Under the pieces are notes generated by a model. The model was not told the origin of the DNA and made no database searches. It saw only the letters and a program-made list of their open reading frames with translations. A program made the translations under genes and the position numbers. From assembly GCF_025149915.1 (NCBI RefSeq), contig NZ_CP102278.1:186001-250000 (forward strand): a stretch of 64,000 nt of DNA, in the 5' to 3' direction. Source of the stretch: Coprococcus eutactus. GTDB taxonomy: Bacteria > Bacillota > Clostridia > Lachnospirales > Lachnospiraceae. Below, piece by piece: positions 33,475-45,664 of the stretch. The stretch's first letter is position 1. Every line of letters begins with the position of its first letter.

Positions 33475-35739
33475 ATGAAGACATCAGTTATAGGATTTCC
33501 GAGGGTGGGAACATTAAGAGAGTTAAAATTTGCATCTGAAAAATATTTCAGACATGAGATAACGGCGCAGGAGCTTACAGGAATTGCAGCGGATCTAAGG
33601 CACAGACACTGGATAACACAGGTGGCAGCAGGAATAGATTTTGTTCCATGCAACGACTTTTCATTCTACGATATCGTGCTTGATACAGCAGTTCTTCTCG
33701 GAATTGTGCCAAAGAGATACAGAGAGCTAAATGTCTCAAAGCTTGACACGTACTTTGCCATGGCAAGGGGGTATCAGGGAGAATCTGGAGATGTGAAGGC
33801 TCTTGCGATGAAGAAGTGGTTCAACACAAACTATCACTACATAGTTCCGGAGATAGAGGATGACACAGTGATAAGCCTTGACTGTGAGAAACTTACAGGT
33901 GAATACGAGGAGACCAAGAAGCTGGGGATCAAGACAAAGCCTGTGGTTACAGGACCGTACACAATGCTTAAGCTCTGCAGATATGTGGGATCAAAGAATG
34001 CAGAAGATTTGGCTGATGATGTGGCAGAGGCTTACAGACAGCTCATTGCCGAGTGCACAGATAAGAATGTGGAGTGGCTGCAGTTTGATGAGCCGTCACT
34101 GGTGAGAGATATGGATGACGATGATAAGGCACTTTTCCACAGGGTGTATTACAGGGTATTTGCAGATCATGTGGGGTGTAAGATACTCCTCCAGACATAC
34201 TTCGGTGATGTGAGGGATGTGTATGAGGATATCATAAATATGCCATTTGCTGGAATAGGTCTTGACTTTATAGAGGGCAGACAGACTGGAGAGCTTATCA
34301 ACAGATACGGATTCCCTGGGGATAAGGTACTTTTTGCCGGTCTGGTAAATGGAAAAAATATCTGGAGAAATCATTATGACAAGACACTCAAGATCATAAG
34401 GCAGCTCCGTGATAAGAAGATAAATGTGGTTCTGTCTACATCCTGCTCACTGCTTCATGTGCCATACACACTTAAGCATGAGACGAAACTATCACAGGAC
34501 TATCTGAGGTTCTTTGCATTTGCGGAGGAGAAACTTACTGAACTCTCGGAGCTTGCGACACTTGCTGAGAGATATAACTATACAGAACTTGAGGCATATC
34601 ACAAGAATCAGGAGTTATTTGCGGGAACAAGAGACTGTAACAGCAATGAGGTGAGACAGAGGCTTGCGGCAGTGACTGAGGCGGATTATGTAAGACTTCC
34701 GAAGAGAAGTGAGAGACAGGCTCTCCAGAAGAAGGAGTTTGGACTTCCAGAACTTCCGACCACCACTATAGGTTCATTCCCACAGACCAAGGATGTAAAG
34801 TCGCAGAGAGCACAGCTCAGAAAGGGAGTGGTAACTGAGCAGGAGTATGTGGACTTTGTGAAGAGTAAAATAAAGGAATGTGTAAAGTGGCAGGAGGACA
34901 TCGGACTGGATGTGCTTGTACATGGTGAGTATGAGAGAAATGACATGGTAGAGTACTTCGGTGAGGCACTTGGAGGTTTCCTGTTCACTGAGAAAGCGTG
35001 GGTACAGTCATACGGAACAAGGTGTGTAAAACCACCAGTGATATGGGGTGACGTATACCGCAAAAAGCCGATCACGGTGGACTGGTCTGTATATGCGCAG
35101 TCGCTCACAGACAAGATCATGAAGGGAATGTTGACGGGTCCGGTGACGATACTCAATTGGTCGTTTCCAAGAGAGGATATCTCCATAAAGGACTCTATAT
35201 CACAGATAGCGCTTGCGATCAGAGATGAGGTGCTGGATCTGGAGGCGCATGGAATCAGGATGATACAGATAGATGAGGCGGCACTTAGAGAGAAACTTCC
35301 GCTCAGAAAATCTGACTGGTATACAGAATACCTTGATTTTGCAATACCTGCATTCCGTCTGACACACAGCGGAGTGAAAGCGGAGACGCAGATACACACA
35401 CATATGTGCTACAGTGAATTTACAGATATAATACCTGCCATAGACGATATGGACGCGGATGTCATCACATTTGAGGCGTCAAGATCTGATCTGCAGATAC
35501 TGGATTCTCTCAGGGAGAACAACTTCGAGACAGAGGTGGGACCTGGAGTGTATGACATTCATTCTCCGAGAGTTCCATCGGTGGCAGAGATCGTGAAGGC
35601 GGTAAATGTCATGCTCACGAAGATAGGCCGGAATAAGCTCTGGATCAACCCGGACTGCGGTCTTAAGACCAGAGGTGTGCCTGAGACTGACGCCAGCCTC
35701 AGAAATATGGTTGAGGCTGCCAGACAGGTGAGAAAATAG
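33475..35739 (+). CDS. metE: Cobalamin-independent methionine synthase
   Basis: A 754-residue enzyme that methylates homocysteine from methyltetrahydrofolate polyglutamate without B12. The N-terminal segment SVIGFPRVGTLRELKFASE and the C-terminal zinc-site region (IHTHMCYSEF, ITFEASRSD, WINPDCGLKTRG) are those of MetE, and the two-barrel length is normal. ATG 33475 is preferred over 33472 because of the spacing to AGGAGG. I see no cobalamin riboswitch, SAM riboswitch or T-box in the leader. Its presence alongside a cobalamin-uptake operon suggests the cell can make methionine with or without corrinoid. Confidence 0.96.
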   Translation: MKTSVIGFPRVGTLRELKFASEKYFRHEITAQELTGIAADLRHRHWITQVAAGIDFVPCNDFSFYDIVLDTAVLLGIVPKRYRELNVSKLDTYFAMARGYQGESGDVKALAMKKWFNTNYHYIVPEIEDDTVISLDCEKLTGEYEETKKLGIKTKPVVTGPYTMLKLCRYVGSKNAEDLADDVAEAYRQLIAECTDKNVEWLQFDEPSLVRDMDDDDKALFHRVYYRVFADHVGCKILLQTYFGDVRDVYEDIINMPFAGIGLDFIEGRQTGELINRYGFPGDKVLFAGLVNGKNIWRNHYDKTLKIIRQLRDKKINVVLSTSCSLLHVPYTLKHETKLSQDYLRFFAFAEEKLTELSELATLAERYNYTELEAYHKNQELFAGTRDCNSNEVRQRLAAVTEADYVRLPKRSERQALQKKEFGLPELPTTTIGSFPQTKDVKSQRAQLRKGVVTEQEYVDFVKSKIKECVKWQEDIGLDVLVHGEYERNDMVEYFGEALGGFLFTEKAWVQSYGTRCVKPPVIWGDVYRKKPITVDWSVYAQSLTDKIMKGMLTGPVTILNWSFPREDISIKDSISQIALAIRDEVLDLEAHGIRMIQIDEAALREKLPLRKSDWYTEYLDFAIPAFRLTHSGVKAETQIHTHMCYSEFTDIIPAIDDMDADVITFEASRSDLQILDSLRENNFETEVGPGVYDIHSPRVPSVAEIVKAVNVMLTKIGRNKLWINPDCGLKTRGVPETDASLRNMVEAARQVRK

Positions 35740-35756
35740 AATAAGAAATTATAATT

Positions 35757-35783
35757 GTAACCACCGGCTTAGCCGGTGGTTAT
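35757..35783. terminator. Bidirectional terminator between metE and an AAA ATPase gene
   Basis: Perfect 10-bp arms (35759-35768 and 35772-35781) with a 3-nt loop lie between two convergent stops. T-runs are short, so strength is uncertain. Confidence 0.6.
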
Positions 35784-35785
35784 GA

Positions 35786-37111
35786 TCAAATATTTCCCGA
35801 GAGCAGCCAGTCGATCAGGTTGACAGATTTTATACCATCATAGGAAGAGTCCATTCCGGTATCCAGAGAAAGAATAATTTTCTCGTAATTGTCATTAATT
35901 TTTTGAAGAGGTGCAAGCTCTCTCTTACGAACATCTTCACTTGTCATTGATTCTGTGACCTGAACATAGATTTTGTCATCTGCCTTTGTCGCTATAAAAT
36001 CAACCTCGGAGTTATCTATTTTACCAATAGATACATCATATCCTCGGCGCAATAGTTCAAAGTAGACAACATTTTCTATAGCGTGACCAGTGTCACGATC
36101 CCTGAAACCGAGCAGATAATTTCTAAGCCCTATGTCCACAATGTAATATTTTCCCAGGGTTCGTAAGAATTCCTTCCCTTTAATATCAAATCTTTTAATA
36201 TCGTAGAAGAAATATGATTCTAGTAGTGCATTTATATAGGCTTGAACAGTATGAGCACTAGGAGTGCCTTTTCGCTTTCCGTCCTCAAGAAGGCCTTCGT
36301 TTGTCAGAACATTACCTATAGAGGAGACGGATATATTACTTCCTATGTTGTCAGCAAGAAACATGATGATCTTCTTAAGGAGAACAGGATCTGTGATCCT
36401 TTTTTGACCTCTGCGGTTTTCGCGTTCAAGGATATCACGCATAATCACGGTTGAGTAGATGCCTTCAAGCAGCATAAGCGCTTTTTCCTGGTCTAATCCT
36501 ACATCGGCAATTCCAGGCATGCCTCCAAAACGCATGTATGCATCGAAAACCTCACGTAGTTCATAATGATAACCAGATTTATCAAATATTTGTTTGCGGG
36601 TATTTCCTAAAGCACTTTTTGTCTCTTTGATTTCAAAATCGTGAAAAGTAAGAAATTCAGAAAAAGACAACGGCAGCATTTTTATCTCTATGCATCTGCC
36701 GGATAAATAAGTTGCATATTCAGACGAGAGCATATAGGCGTTGGATCCAGTGACATAAATATCACAGTTAAAATCTACACGAAAAGCGTTGACTGCATCT
36801 TCCCAGTCAGTAACACGCTGAACTTCATCAAAGAAAAGATACATTCTTTTGTCTAGTATTATATGTTGTTTCACATATTCATAGAAAGAGTCACTGTTCA
36901 TATTTCTGAATGAGTATGACTCAAAGTTCATTTCAAGAATCTGATCATCAGAAATGCCCATTTCTTTCAGGTGGAGAGTCATTAGTTTTAGCAGGCTGGA
37001 TTTGCCACATCTTCGTATTCCAGTAATAACCTTGACAGGTTCGGTATCCTGGAAAGCAATAATTTTGTTCAAATATAAATCTCTTTTTTTAAGTTCGTGG
37101 GTATCGATCAT
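35786..37111 (-). CDS. AAA ATPase with DUF4143 domain (first)
   Basis: A 441-residue ATPase of the AAA_14/DUF4143 family. Walker A is GIRRCGKSS (about 31-39), Walker B MYLFFDEVQ (about 95-103), followed by a sensor-like VTGSNAYML. The C-terminal DUF4143 part (about 210-430) includes YYIVDIGLRNYLLG and EVDFIATK, a restriction-endonuclease-like core. Function in the family is unknown; such genes are common, often in many copies, in gut clostridia. ATG 37111 has a strong AGGAGG site. A second member lies at 38653 on the opposite strand; the two are clearly different sequences. Confidence 0.85.
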   Translation of the reverse strand: MIDTHELKKRDLYLNKIIAFQDTEPVKVITGIRRCGKSSLLKLMTLHLKEMGISDDQILEMNFESYSFRNMNSDSFYEYVKQHIILDKRMYLFFDEVQRVTDWEDAVNAFRVDFNCDIYVTGSNAYMLSSEYATYLSGRCIEIKMLPLSFSEFLTFHDFEIKETKSALGNTRKQIFDKSGYHYELREVFDAYMRFGGMPGIADVGLDQEKALMLLEGIYSTVIMRDILERENRRGQKRITDPVLLKKIIMFLADNIGSNISVSSIGNVLTNEGLLEDGKRKGTPSAHTVQAYINALLESYFFYDIKRFDIKGKEFLRTLGKYYIVDIGLRNYLLGFRDRDTGHAIENVVYFELLRRGYDVSIGKIDNSEVDFIATKADDKIYVQVTESMTSEDVRKRELAPLQKINDNYEKIILSLDTGMDSSYDGIKSVNLIDWLLSGNI

Positions 37112-37184
37112 TTGACATTCCTCCTTGCTATATATTCTGGGAAAAGTATAGCATAAATTATAAAAAAAATAAAGTTTATGCACT

Positions 37185-37225
37185 CAAGTGCAAAAACTTT
37201 TAAAAATTTACATTTTTTGCACTTG
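37185..37225. promoter_or_regulatory. 12-bp inverted repeat upstream of the AAA/DUF4143 gene
   Basis: CAAGTGCAAAAA (37185-37196) and TTTTTGCACTTG (37214-37225) are perfect inverted copies about 75 nt upstream of the start at 37111. TATAAT-like and TATACT sequences on the minus strand lie between the repeat and the gene. It may be an operator or a bidirectional terminator for distant transcripts. Confidence 0.45.
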
Positions 37226-37282
37226 AAATACAGAATGCTGGCTGAGCTAATGCGAAGGAGACTACATATAAAATGCTTGACA

Positions 37283-37325
37283 AATAAACGACAGTTTACC
37301 AACATGAAGTAAACGGTCGTTTATT
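37283..37325. promoter_or_regulatory. TetR operator: two dyads within a 43-bp palindrome
   Basis: Arms 37283-37299 and 37309-37325 match with one mismatch. Each arm itself is a dyad of the form TAAAC-NNNN-GTTTA (37285-37298 and 37310-37323), 25 bp centre to centre. This is the typical look of TetR-family operators. A TTGACA at 37277-37282 overlaps the left edge. The tetR gene follows, so autoregulation is likely. Confidence 0.75.
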
Positions 37326-37366
37326 ATACAGAGTTGAATATGCTGATACGGAGGGACGTGTACTAT

Positions 37367-37978
37367 ATGGAAGAAACTAAAGTCACAAGAGATACTAAGG
37401 AAGAGATATTGATAACGGCACTTCACAGATTTGCCAGAGATGGCTATGAGGCGGTGTCGGTGAGCCAGATAGCGGGTGATCTTGGGATTACAAAAGGTGC
37501 ACTGTACCGACATTATAAGAATAAGCGGGATATATTCGATCATATTGTCGCGAGGATGGAACAGGGTGACAGTGATCAGGCGGAAAGTCATGACATGCCG
37601 GAGGGCGATAAAGAGAGCATGCCGGAAAAGTATGAAGAGGTATCACTGGATGACTTTGTGCAGTACAGCAGGTCTATGTTCGAGTACTGGACAGAGGATG
37701 ATTTTGCCTCTTCTTTCAGAAAACTGCTTGTGGTAGAACAGTTCCGCAGTGCAGAGATGCAGGCTCTGTATCAGCAGTATCTTGTGGCGGGACCTGTCGG
37801 TTATGTAAAGGACCTGTTCAAGAGCATGGGAATCAAAGGCGCAAGGAGGAAGGCTGCACAGTTTTATGCGATCATGTTCCTGTACTATAGCCTTTATGAT
37901 GGAGCGTCCGACAGGAAAAAGATAAAGAAACAATTTGGCCAGGCAATAAGTGAATTTGCCAAAAACTTACAGGTTTGA
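37367..37978 (+). CDS. TetR/AcrR-family regulator
   Basis: A 203-residue repressor-type protein. The N-terminal helix-turn-helix (about 10-56) includes the TetR core DGYEAVSVSQIAGDLGITKG and LYRHYKNKRDIFDHI. The C-terminal ligand domain is family-divergent. The ATG at 37367 is 12 nt after GGAGG; a GTG at 37358 in the same frame is possible. Two dyads upstream are probably its operator. Its other targets are unknown; the adjacent acetyltransferase gene is broken. Confidence 0.87.
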   Translation: MEETKVTRDTKEEILITALHRFARDGYEAVSVSQIAGDLGITKGALYRHYKNKRDIFDHIVARMEQGDSDQAESHDMPEGDKESMPEKYEEVSLDDFVQYSRSMFEYWTEDDFASSFRKLLVVEQFRSAEMQALYQQYLVAGPVGYVKDLFKSMGIKGARRKAAQFYAIMFLYYSLYDGASDRKKIKKQFGQAISEFAKNLQV

Positions 37979-38024
37979 TTTTAAATTTTCGTTGTTTGGT
38001 GATCGGCAGAAGGAGGTAGATGGA

Positions 38025-38478
38025 ATGAATGATCATGGGGATATCAGCCAGGTCAGACATAGTGAAGATCTGGTTATACGATTGGAAAAAGAGGATGAAT
38101 ACCGGAAAGTCGAGAATCTGGTGCGGAATAGTTTTTGGAATGTGTATCGTCCCGGCTGTCTGGAACACTATGTGCTTGATCAGCTGAGAAATGACAGTGC
38201 ATTTGTCCCAGAACTGGATTTTGTAATGCTGTTAAATGGAGAAATCATCGGGCAGAACATGTTTATGAGGGCGGAAATAACAGCGGATGATGGAAGAAGT
38301 ATTCGGGTTATGACGATGGGCCCTATATGCATAAAGAATGAACTTAAGCGTAAGGGATACGGGAAGATCCTACTTGACTATTCACTGCAGAAAGTTGCAG
38401 AACTTGGCTGCGGAAGAATTCGACAGGCAGTTTCCATATAAAGAGAAAAAGACACTGCCCGGACAGATATTTTCATAA
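38025..38478 (+). pseudogene. GNAT acetyltransferase pseudogene with internal deletion
   Basis: An AAGGAGG site and ATG at 38025 open a 138-residue GNAT-type N-terminal part (VIRLEKEDEYRKVENLVRNSFWNVYRPG, then GPICIKNELKRKGYGKILLDYSLQKVAELGCG, the acetyl-CoA loop). The frame then ends abruptly at 38441. From about 38413 the next reading frame encodes EEFDRQFPYKEKKTLPGQIF and stops at 38478, a sequence that looks like the normal end of this acetyltransferase family. A stretch of roughly 50-60 codons expected between these parts is absent. The simplest reading is an internal deletion that joined the two parts out of frame. A fragment of the 80-bp repeat overlaps the stop. Confidence 0.65.
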
Positions 38479-38523
38479 GGGGGACCCGCCGTAAAATAAA
38501 AGAAAATTGTTACTAAAGATCGC

Positions 38524-38632
38524 AAAGTTGCAAAAACCATCGAAAAAAGGTTGGAAAAGTTGCAAAAATCACCGCGAAAAGGTTGGAAAAGTTGCAAAAA
38601 ATTGCTATCATAGGGATAGAAAAGTTGCAAAA
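38524..38632 (+). repeat. Four evenly spaced AAAGTTGCAAAA sites
   Basis: AAAGTTGCAAAA occurs at 38524, 38556, 38588 and 38621, that is, at spacings of 32, 32 and 33 bp. Copies two and three share longer flanks (AAGGTTGG before, and five A residues at the end). The array stops 20 nt before the start codon of the second AAA/DUF4143 gene. Regular three-helical-turn spacing points to cooperative protein binding on one face of the DNA. The repeats are too short and spacers too alike for CRISPR. Confidence 0.7.
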
Positions 38633-38652
38633 GCAGTATGTGGGGTGATTTT

Positions 38653-40017
38653 ATGCTGGAAAGATCGGCAAAAAAATATATAGATTCATGGATTCAGAGC
38701 GGCAGGGATGCTTTGCTCATAACTGGAGTAAGACAGATCGGTAAGACATATCTTATAAAAGAATGCCTCAGAGAAAGTGGAGTTCCATATGTGGAATTGA
38801 ATTTTATTGACCAACCAGAGCTTGTCACATTATTTGACGGTGCCAGAGATGCAAAGGATCTGCTTATGAGACTTAGCCTGGTGACTAAACAGCCTCTTGA
38901 GAAAGGTCATACGATCATATTTTTGGATGAGGTGCAGGAGTTTAAAGATATAGTGACAAGAGTGAAGTTTCTGGTGGAAGATGGGAGCTACAGGTATATC
39001 ATGAGCGGTTCGCTTTTGGGCGTAGAGCTGAATGACCTCAGATCTGCACCGGTTGGATATCTGCGTGTATGCGATATGTATCCGATGGATCTGTGCGAAT
39101 TTATGGTTTCTGTTGGTGTGAATCAGAATGTGATCGACACACTGAAGGAATGCTTTATGCAGAGGCTGCCAGTTGACTCGTTTGTACATGAAAAAATGAT
39201 TGATGTATTTAATCTGTATCTTATCGTGGGCGGAATGCCGGAGGCGGTCAATACCTATGTGGAGACAAATGATCTTGCGAAGGTAGCGGAGGTACATGAA
39301 AAGATAGTTAGATTATATAAGAGTGATTTTACAAAGTATGAGACAAGATACAAGCTGAAACTGCAGGAGATATATGATGCTATGCCGGGACAGCTTGATC
39401 AGAAAAATAAACGGTTCCAGATCAATAGTATAGGTAAAGGTCTCAGTTATGACAGGGTTGCAAATGATTTCCTGTGGCTTAAGGATGCTGGGGTTGCGAT
39501 ACCGGTCTATAATATAAGTGAGCCGAAACTTCCACTTGTGATCAGTGAGAATAGGAATCTATTTAAACTATTTTTCTCCGATGTAGGGCTGCTGACAAGT
39601 AGGTATTCGGATCAGGTAAAAATGGCGATACTGAATAAAGAAAAGTCTATAAACAATGGTGCGCTATTTGAAAATGTGGTTTCTCAGGAACTACTCAGCA
39701 AAGGTCATAAAGAATATTATTTTAACAGCAAAAAGCAGGGGGAGCTTGATTTTGTAATAGAACTGAATGGAAAAGTAGTCCCACTGGAGATAAAATCGGG
39801 CAAGGATTACAAAAGGCACTCTGCATTGTGCAATGTTTTAGCTGATGAAAATTACGGAATAGAATATGCATATGTTTTTTCGGAGGGAAACGTAGAGGTC
39901 AGCGGCAAAAAAGTATATTTGCCAATATATATGATGATGTTTCTGGAAAACGAAAAGATGGTTGATACGATATATAAACTTGATCTATCTGGGTTGACGT
40001 TCGATAAGGATATGTAG
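38653..40017 (+). CDS. AAA ATPase with DUF4143 domain (second)
   Basis: A 454-residue AAA_14/DUF4143 protein. Walker A is GVRQIGKTY (about 25-33), Walker B TIIFLDEVQEF (about 93-103), sensor-like IMSGSLLG. The C-terminal DUF4143 half contains LFFSDVGLL, ENVVSQELLSKG, YFNSKKQGELDFVIE and VVPLEIKSGK; the last two carry the spaced acidic and Lys residues (GELDFVIE...LEIKSGK) of a PD-(D/E)XK-type site. It differs from the ATPase at 35786. ATG 38653 has a GGGGTGA site 7 nt upstream. The gene is preceded by the four-site array, its likely regulatory region. Confidence 0.85.
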   Translation: MLERSAKKYIDSWIQSGRDALLITGVRQIGKTYLIKECLRESGVPYVELNFIDQPELVTLFDGARDAKDLLMRLSLVTKQPLEKGHTIIFLDEVQEFKDIVTRVKFLVEDGSYRYIMSGSLLGVELNDLRSAPVGYLRVCDMYPMDLCEFMVSVGVNQNVIDTLKECFMQRLPVDSFVHEKMIDVFNLYLIVGGMPEAVNTYVETNDLAKVAEVHEKIVRLYKSDFTKYETRYKLKLQEIYDAMPGQLDQKNKRFQINSIGKGLSYDRVANDFLWLKDAGVAIPVYNISEPKLPLVISENRNLFKLFFSDVGLLTSRYSDQVKMAILNKEKSINNGALFENVVSQELLSKGHKEYYFNSKKQGELDFVIELNGKVVPLEIKSGKDYKRHSALCNVLADENYGIEYAYVFSEGNVEVSGKKVYLPIYMMMFLENEKMVDTIYKLDLSGLTFDKDM

Positions 40018-40069
40018 CATCAGTTTTCGCCTGTTGACGAGCCGATGTTAAAAAAATAGGAGAGACAGC

Positions 40070-40714
40070 ATGAAGATAAAGATGTGCGGAATCACGACCC
40101 CGGCCGATGTGGCCGCGGTGAATGAAGTGAGACCTGATTATATAGGAATGGTGATGTATTTCCCGAAATCAAAGAGAAATGTCAGTGCAGAGGCTGCGCG
40201 CATGTTACTCGAAGAACTGAAGGAAGAAGTTAAGAAGGTTGCAGTGGTGGTATCCCCGGATGCGGATCAGATAGCGGAGATAGCAGCGCTGGGATTTGAT
40301 GTTATCCAGATTCATGGACAGGCCAGCGATGAGCTTATAGAGAGTGCGCATTTGCCTGTATGGAAGGCGTTCAATGTGAAGGATATGGATATGTACCCAC
40401 ATTATCAAAGCCTTTCGAATGTTGCAGGTTATGTGTTCGATGCCGGTGAACCTGGAAGTGGCAAGACATTTGACTGGAACAGTTTGACGGATATCGACAG
40501 AGATGGAAGGCTGTTTGTGCTTGCCGGAGGTCTCACGCCGGACAATGTGCGGCGAGCGATAGAGCAGGTACATCCTGACGTAGTCGATGTGTCATCTGGC
40601 ATAGAGTACGATGTGGTAGAAGGCGTTCAAAAACCGGGCAAGGATCCGGAGAAGATGCGCCTGATGAAGAGGAATATCGCTGCTTGGCAGATTTCTGGTA
40701 AATCTGATAATTGA
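40070..40714 (+). CDS. trpF: Phosphoribosylanthranilate isomerase
   Basis: A 214-residue TIM-barrel enzyme of tryptophan synthesis. The catalytic Cys is in KMCGIT (residues 4-9), QIHGQA marks strand 4, and the catalytic Asp is in VFDAGEPGSGKTFDW. C-terminal phosphate-binding segments LAGGLTPDNV and VDVSSGIE are present. The start has an AGGAGA site. It stands alone without other trp genes nearby, so it may belong to a scattered pathway or a salvage role. Confidence 0.92.
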   Translation: MKIKMCGITTPADVAAVNEVRPDYIGMVMYFPKSKRNVSAEAARMLLEELKEEVKKVAVVVSPDADQIAEIAALGFDVIQIHGQASDELIESAHLPVWKAFNVKDMDMYPHYQSLSNVAGYVFDAGEPGSGKTFDWNSLTDIDRDGRLFVLAGGLTPDNVRRAIEQVHPDVVDVSSGIEYDVVEGVQKPGKDPEKMRLMKRNIAAWQISGKSDN

Positions 40715-40782
40715 TTCTCACTAATCACAGTCAAAATGGTGAAAAAGATACAAAATTGTATCTAAATACTCATATAAGCGGA

Positions 40783-40818
40783 AAAAAGGACAAAGTTTGG
40801 AGACTTTGTCCTTTTTCA
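40783..40818. terminator. Bidirectional terminator between trpF and lacZ
   Basis: AAAAAGGACAAAGT pairs with ACTTTGTCCTTTTT across a 6-nt loop, between convergent genes. A and T runs on the two sides allow use in both directions. Confidence 0.88.
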
Positions 40819-40851
40819 TGAGATAAACTTAATTTAGCGATAATTTTGTAT

Positions 40852-44388
<3,537 letters not shown>

Positions 44389-44470
44389 TCATTTGTTAGA
44401 TATATTATAAGATAATGTCACATGAACAGTCCATGCATATAATGAGACAAAATATTCATATTATGATACC

Positions 44471-44602
44471 GTTCAGAGACTTGCAAAATCATGGTACGAC
44501 ATACGGGCTGTGCTTGCACAAGGGAGTATGTCGTACCATGATTTTATAAGGCGGATACGCCGCACCCTGCAAGGGGGACTTGCAGGGTGAAAGTCTCTGA
44601 AC
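44471..44602. repeat. Nested palindromic element with four stems
   Basis: Outer arms of 12 bp (44471-44482 and 44591-44602) enclose three further perfect stems: 20 bp (44485-44504 with 44526-44545, its loop holding TGTGC-TT-GCACA), 4 bp (44550-44561) and 11 bp (44563-44573 with 44579-44589). Almost every base is paired. It lies between the divergent lacZ and araC genes. It may be a miniature mobile element or a structured RNA/cruciform; I know no named family that matches. Confidence 0.75.
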
Positions 44603-44675
44603 AGACAAAGAGGAAAAGGGTAGAGACATACGGACTTACACAAATAGTGTAAAAAACAAAAGAAAGGAGCCGCAC

Positions 44676-45530
44676 ATGTACACAAACTCAGCCTACATCC
44701 ACAATTCTCTGTTAGACATAGTGGATAAGAGCAAACCAATCATAATAACAAGCTGCGGAACTTACAAGCTGTATACGCAGAAGGAGTTTACAACCTACAG
44801 ACCAAAAGGGCGAAAAGATTATCAGCTAATATACGTGGCGGCGGGTAAAGCACATTTTGAGATAGACGGAAAGGATATGATTGCCTGCCCCGGAAATATG
44901 GTTATCTACAGACCAAGACAGATGCAGAGGTATGTGTATTACGGGGACGAACACACGGAAGTATTCTGGGTGCATTTCACCGGGGGAGAGGTGAAGCAGA
45001 CACTCAGGCGATACGGAATAAATGACGATGTGAATATGTTCTATGGTGGAGACCATGCTGAGTACAGAACCCTGTTCAAACAGATGATACAGGAATTGCA
45101 GCTCTGCCGGGATGACTACGAGGAGATGCTGGAATACATATTCAGACAGATACTCATATCAGTACACAGACAGCAGGGACAGGATGATTCCCCAAATGTG
45201 TCAGCCATGGCGGAGGAGATGGACCGCGCAGCGGGATATTTCGGAGAGCATTACAACGAGGAGATAGTTGTTGAGGATTATGCAAATGAGTATAACATGA
45301 GCGTTAGCTGGTTTATACGGAATTTCAGGCAGCGCATCGGCACCACGCCCACACAGTACATTATGGCAAAACGCATAGCCAACGCCCAGATGCTTCTTGA
45401 GAGCTCTGATTATAACATGACAGAGATCGCCAAGATTGTTGGATACGACAACCCTCTCTACTTCAGCAGGGTGTTCAAGAAAGAAAAGGGGATGTCACCG
45501 ATGGAGTACAGGAAGTCGATCAGGCGGTGA
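44676..45530 (+). CDS. AraC-family regulator divergent from lacZ
   Basis: A 284-residue regulator. An N-terminal cupin-like sugar-sensing region (FEIDGKDMIACPGNMVIYRPRQMQRY near 66-91) is followed by a C-terminal double helix-turn-helix (about 190-282) ending in DYNMTEIAKIVGYDNPLYFSRVFKKEKGMSP. An AAAGGAG site precedes the ATG. Divergent arrangement with lacZ suggests that it controls beta-galactoside use. Confidence 0.9.
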   Translation: MYTNSAYIHNSLLDIVDKSKPIIITSCGTYKLYTQKEFTTYRPKGRKDYQLIYVAAGKAHFEIDGKDMIACPGNMVIYRPRQMQRYVYYGDEHTEVFWVHFTGGEVKQTLRRYGINDDVNMFYGGDHAEYRTLFKQMIQELQLCRDDYEEMLEYIFRQILISVHRQQGQDDSPNVSAMAEEMDRAAGYFGEHYNEEIVVEDYANEYNMSVSWFIRNFRQRIGTTPTQYIMAKRIANAQMLLESSDYNMTEIAKIVGYDNPLYFSRVFKKEKGMSPMEYRKSIRR

Positions 45531-45664
45531 TGGCAGTTTGGACTATGCGCAGACAAACAACTGGAAATTCTTATAGTAAAGTGTATATAATATAGAAGAA
45601 ACTGCCATGTGTGTTGTGGCTAAGTTAGTAATGAAAAATGATTGAATGATTGGAGGAACTGGAT

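Noticed and set aside
38524..38632. Evenly spaced repeats that could suggest a short CRISPR array
   Set aside because: The shared core is only 12 bp, the intervening sequences are partly alike, and no cas gene is near.
40018..40069. Tryptophan T-box or leader peptide before trpF
   Set aside because: Only 52 nt separate the genes, with no T-box motif or Trp codon cluster.
44471..44602. tRNA or tRNA-like gene because of a cloverleaf-type fold
   Set aside because: Arm lengths (12, 20, 4, 11 bp) and the lack of T-loop and anticodon features do not fit a tRNA.
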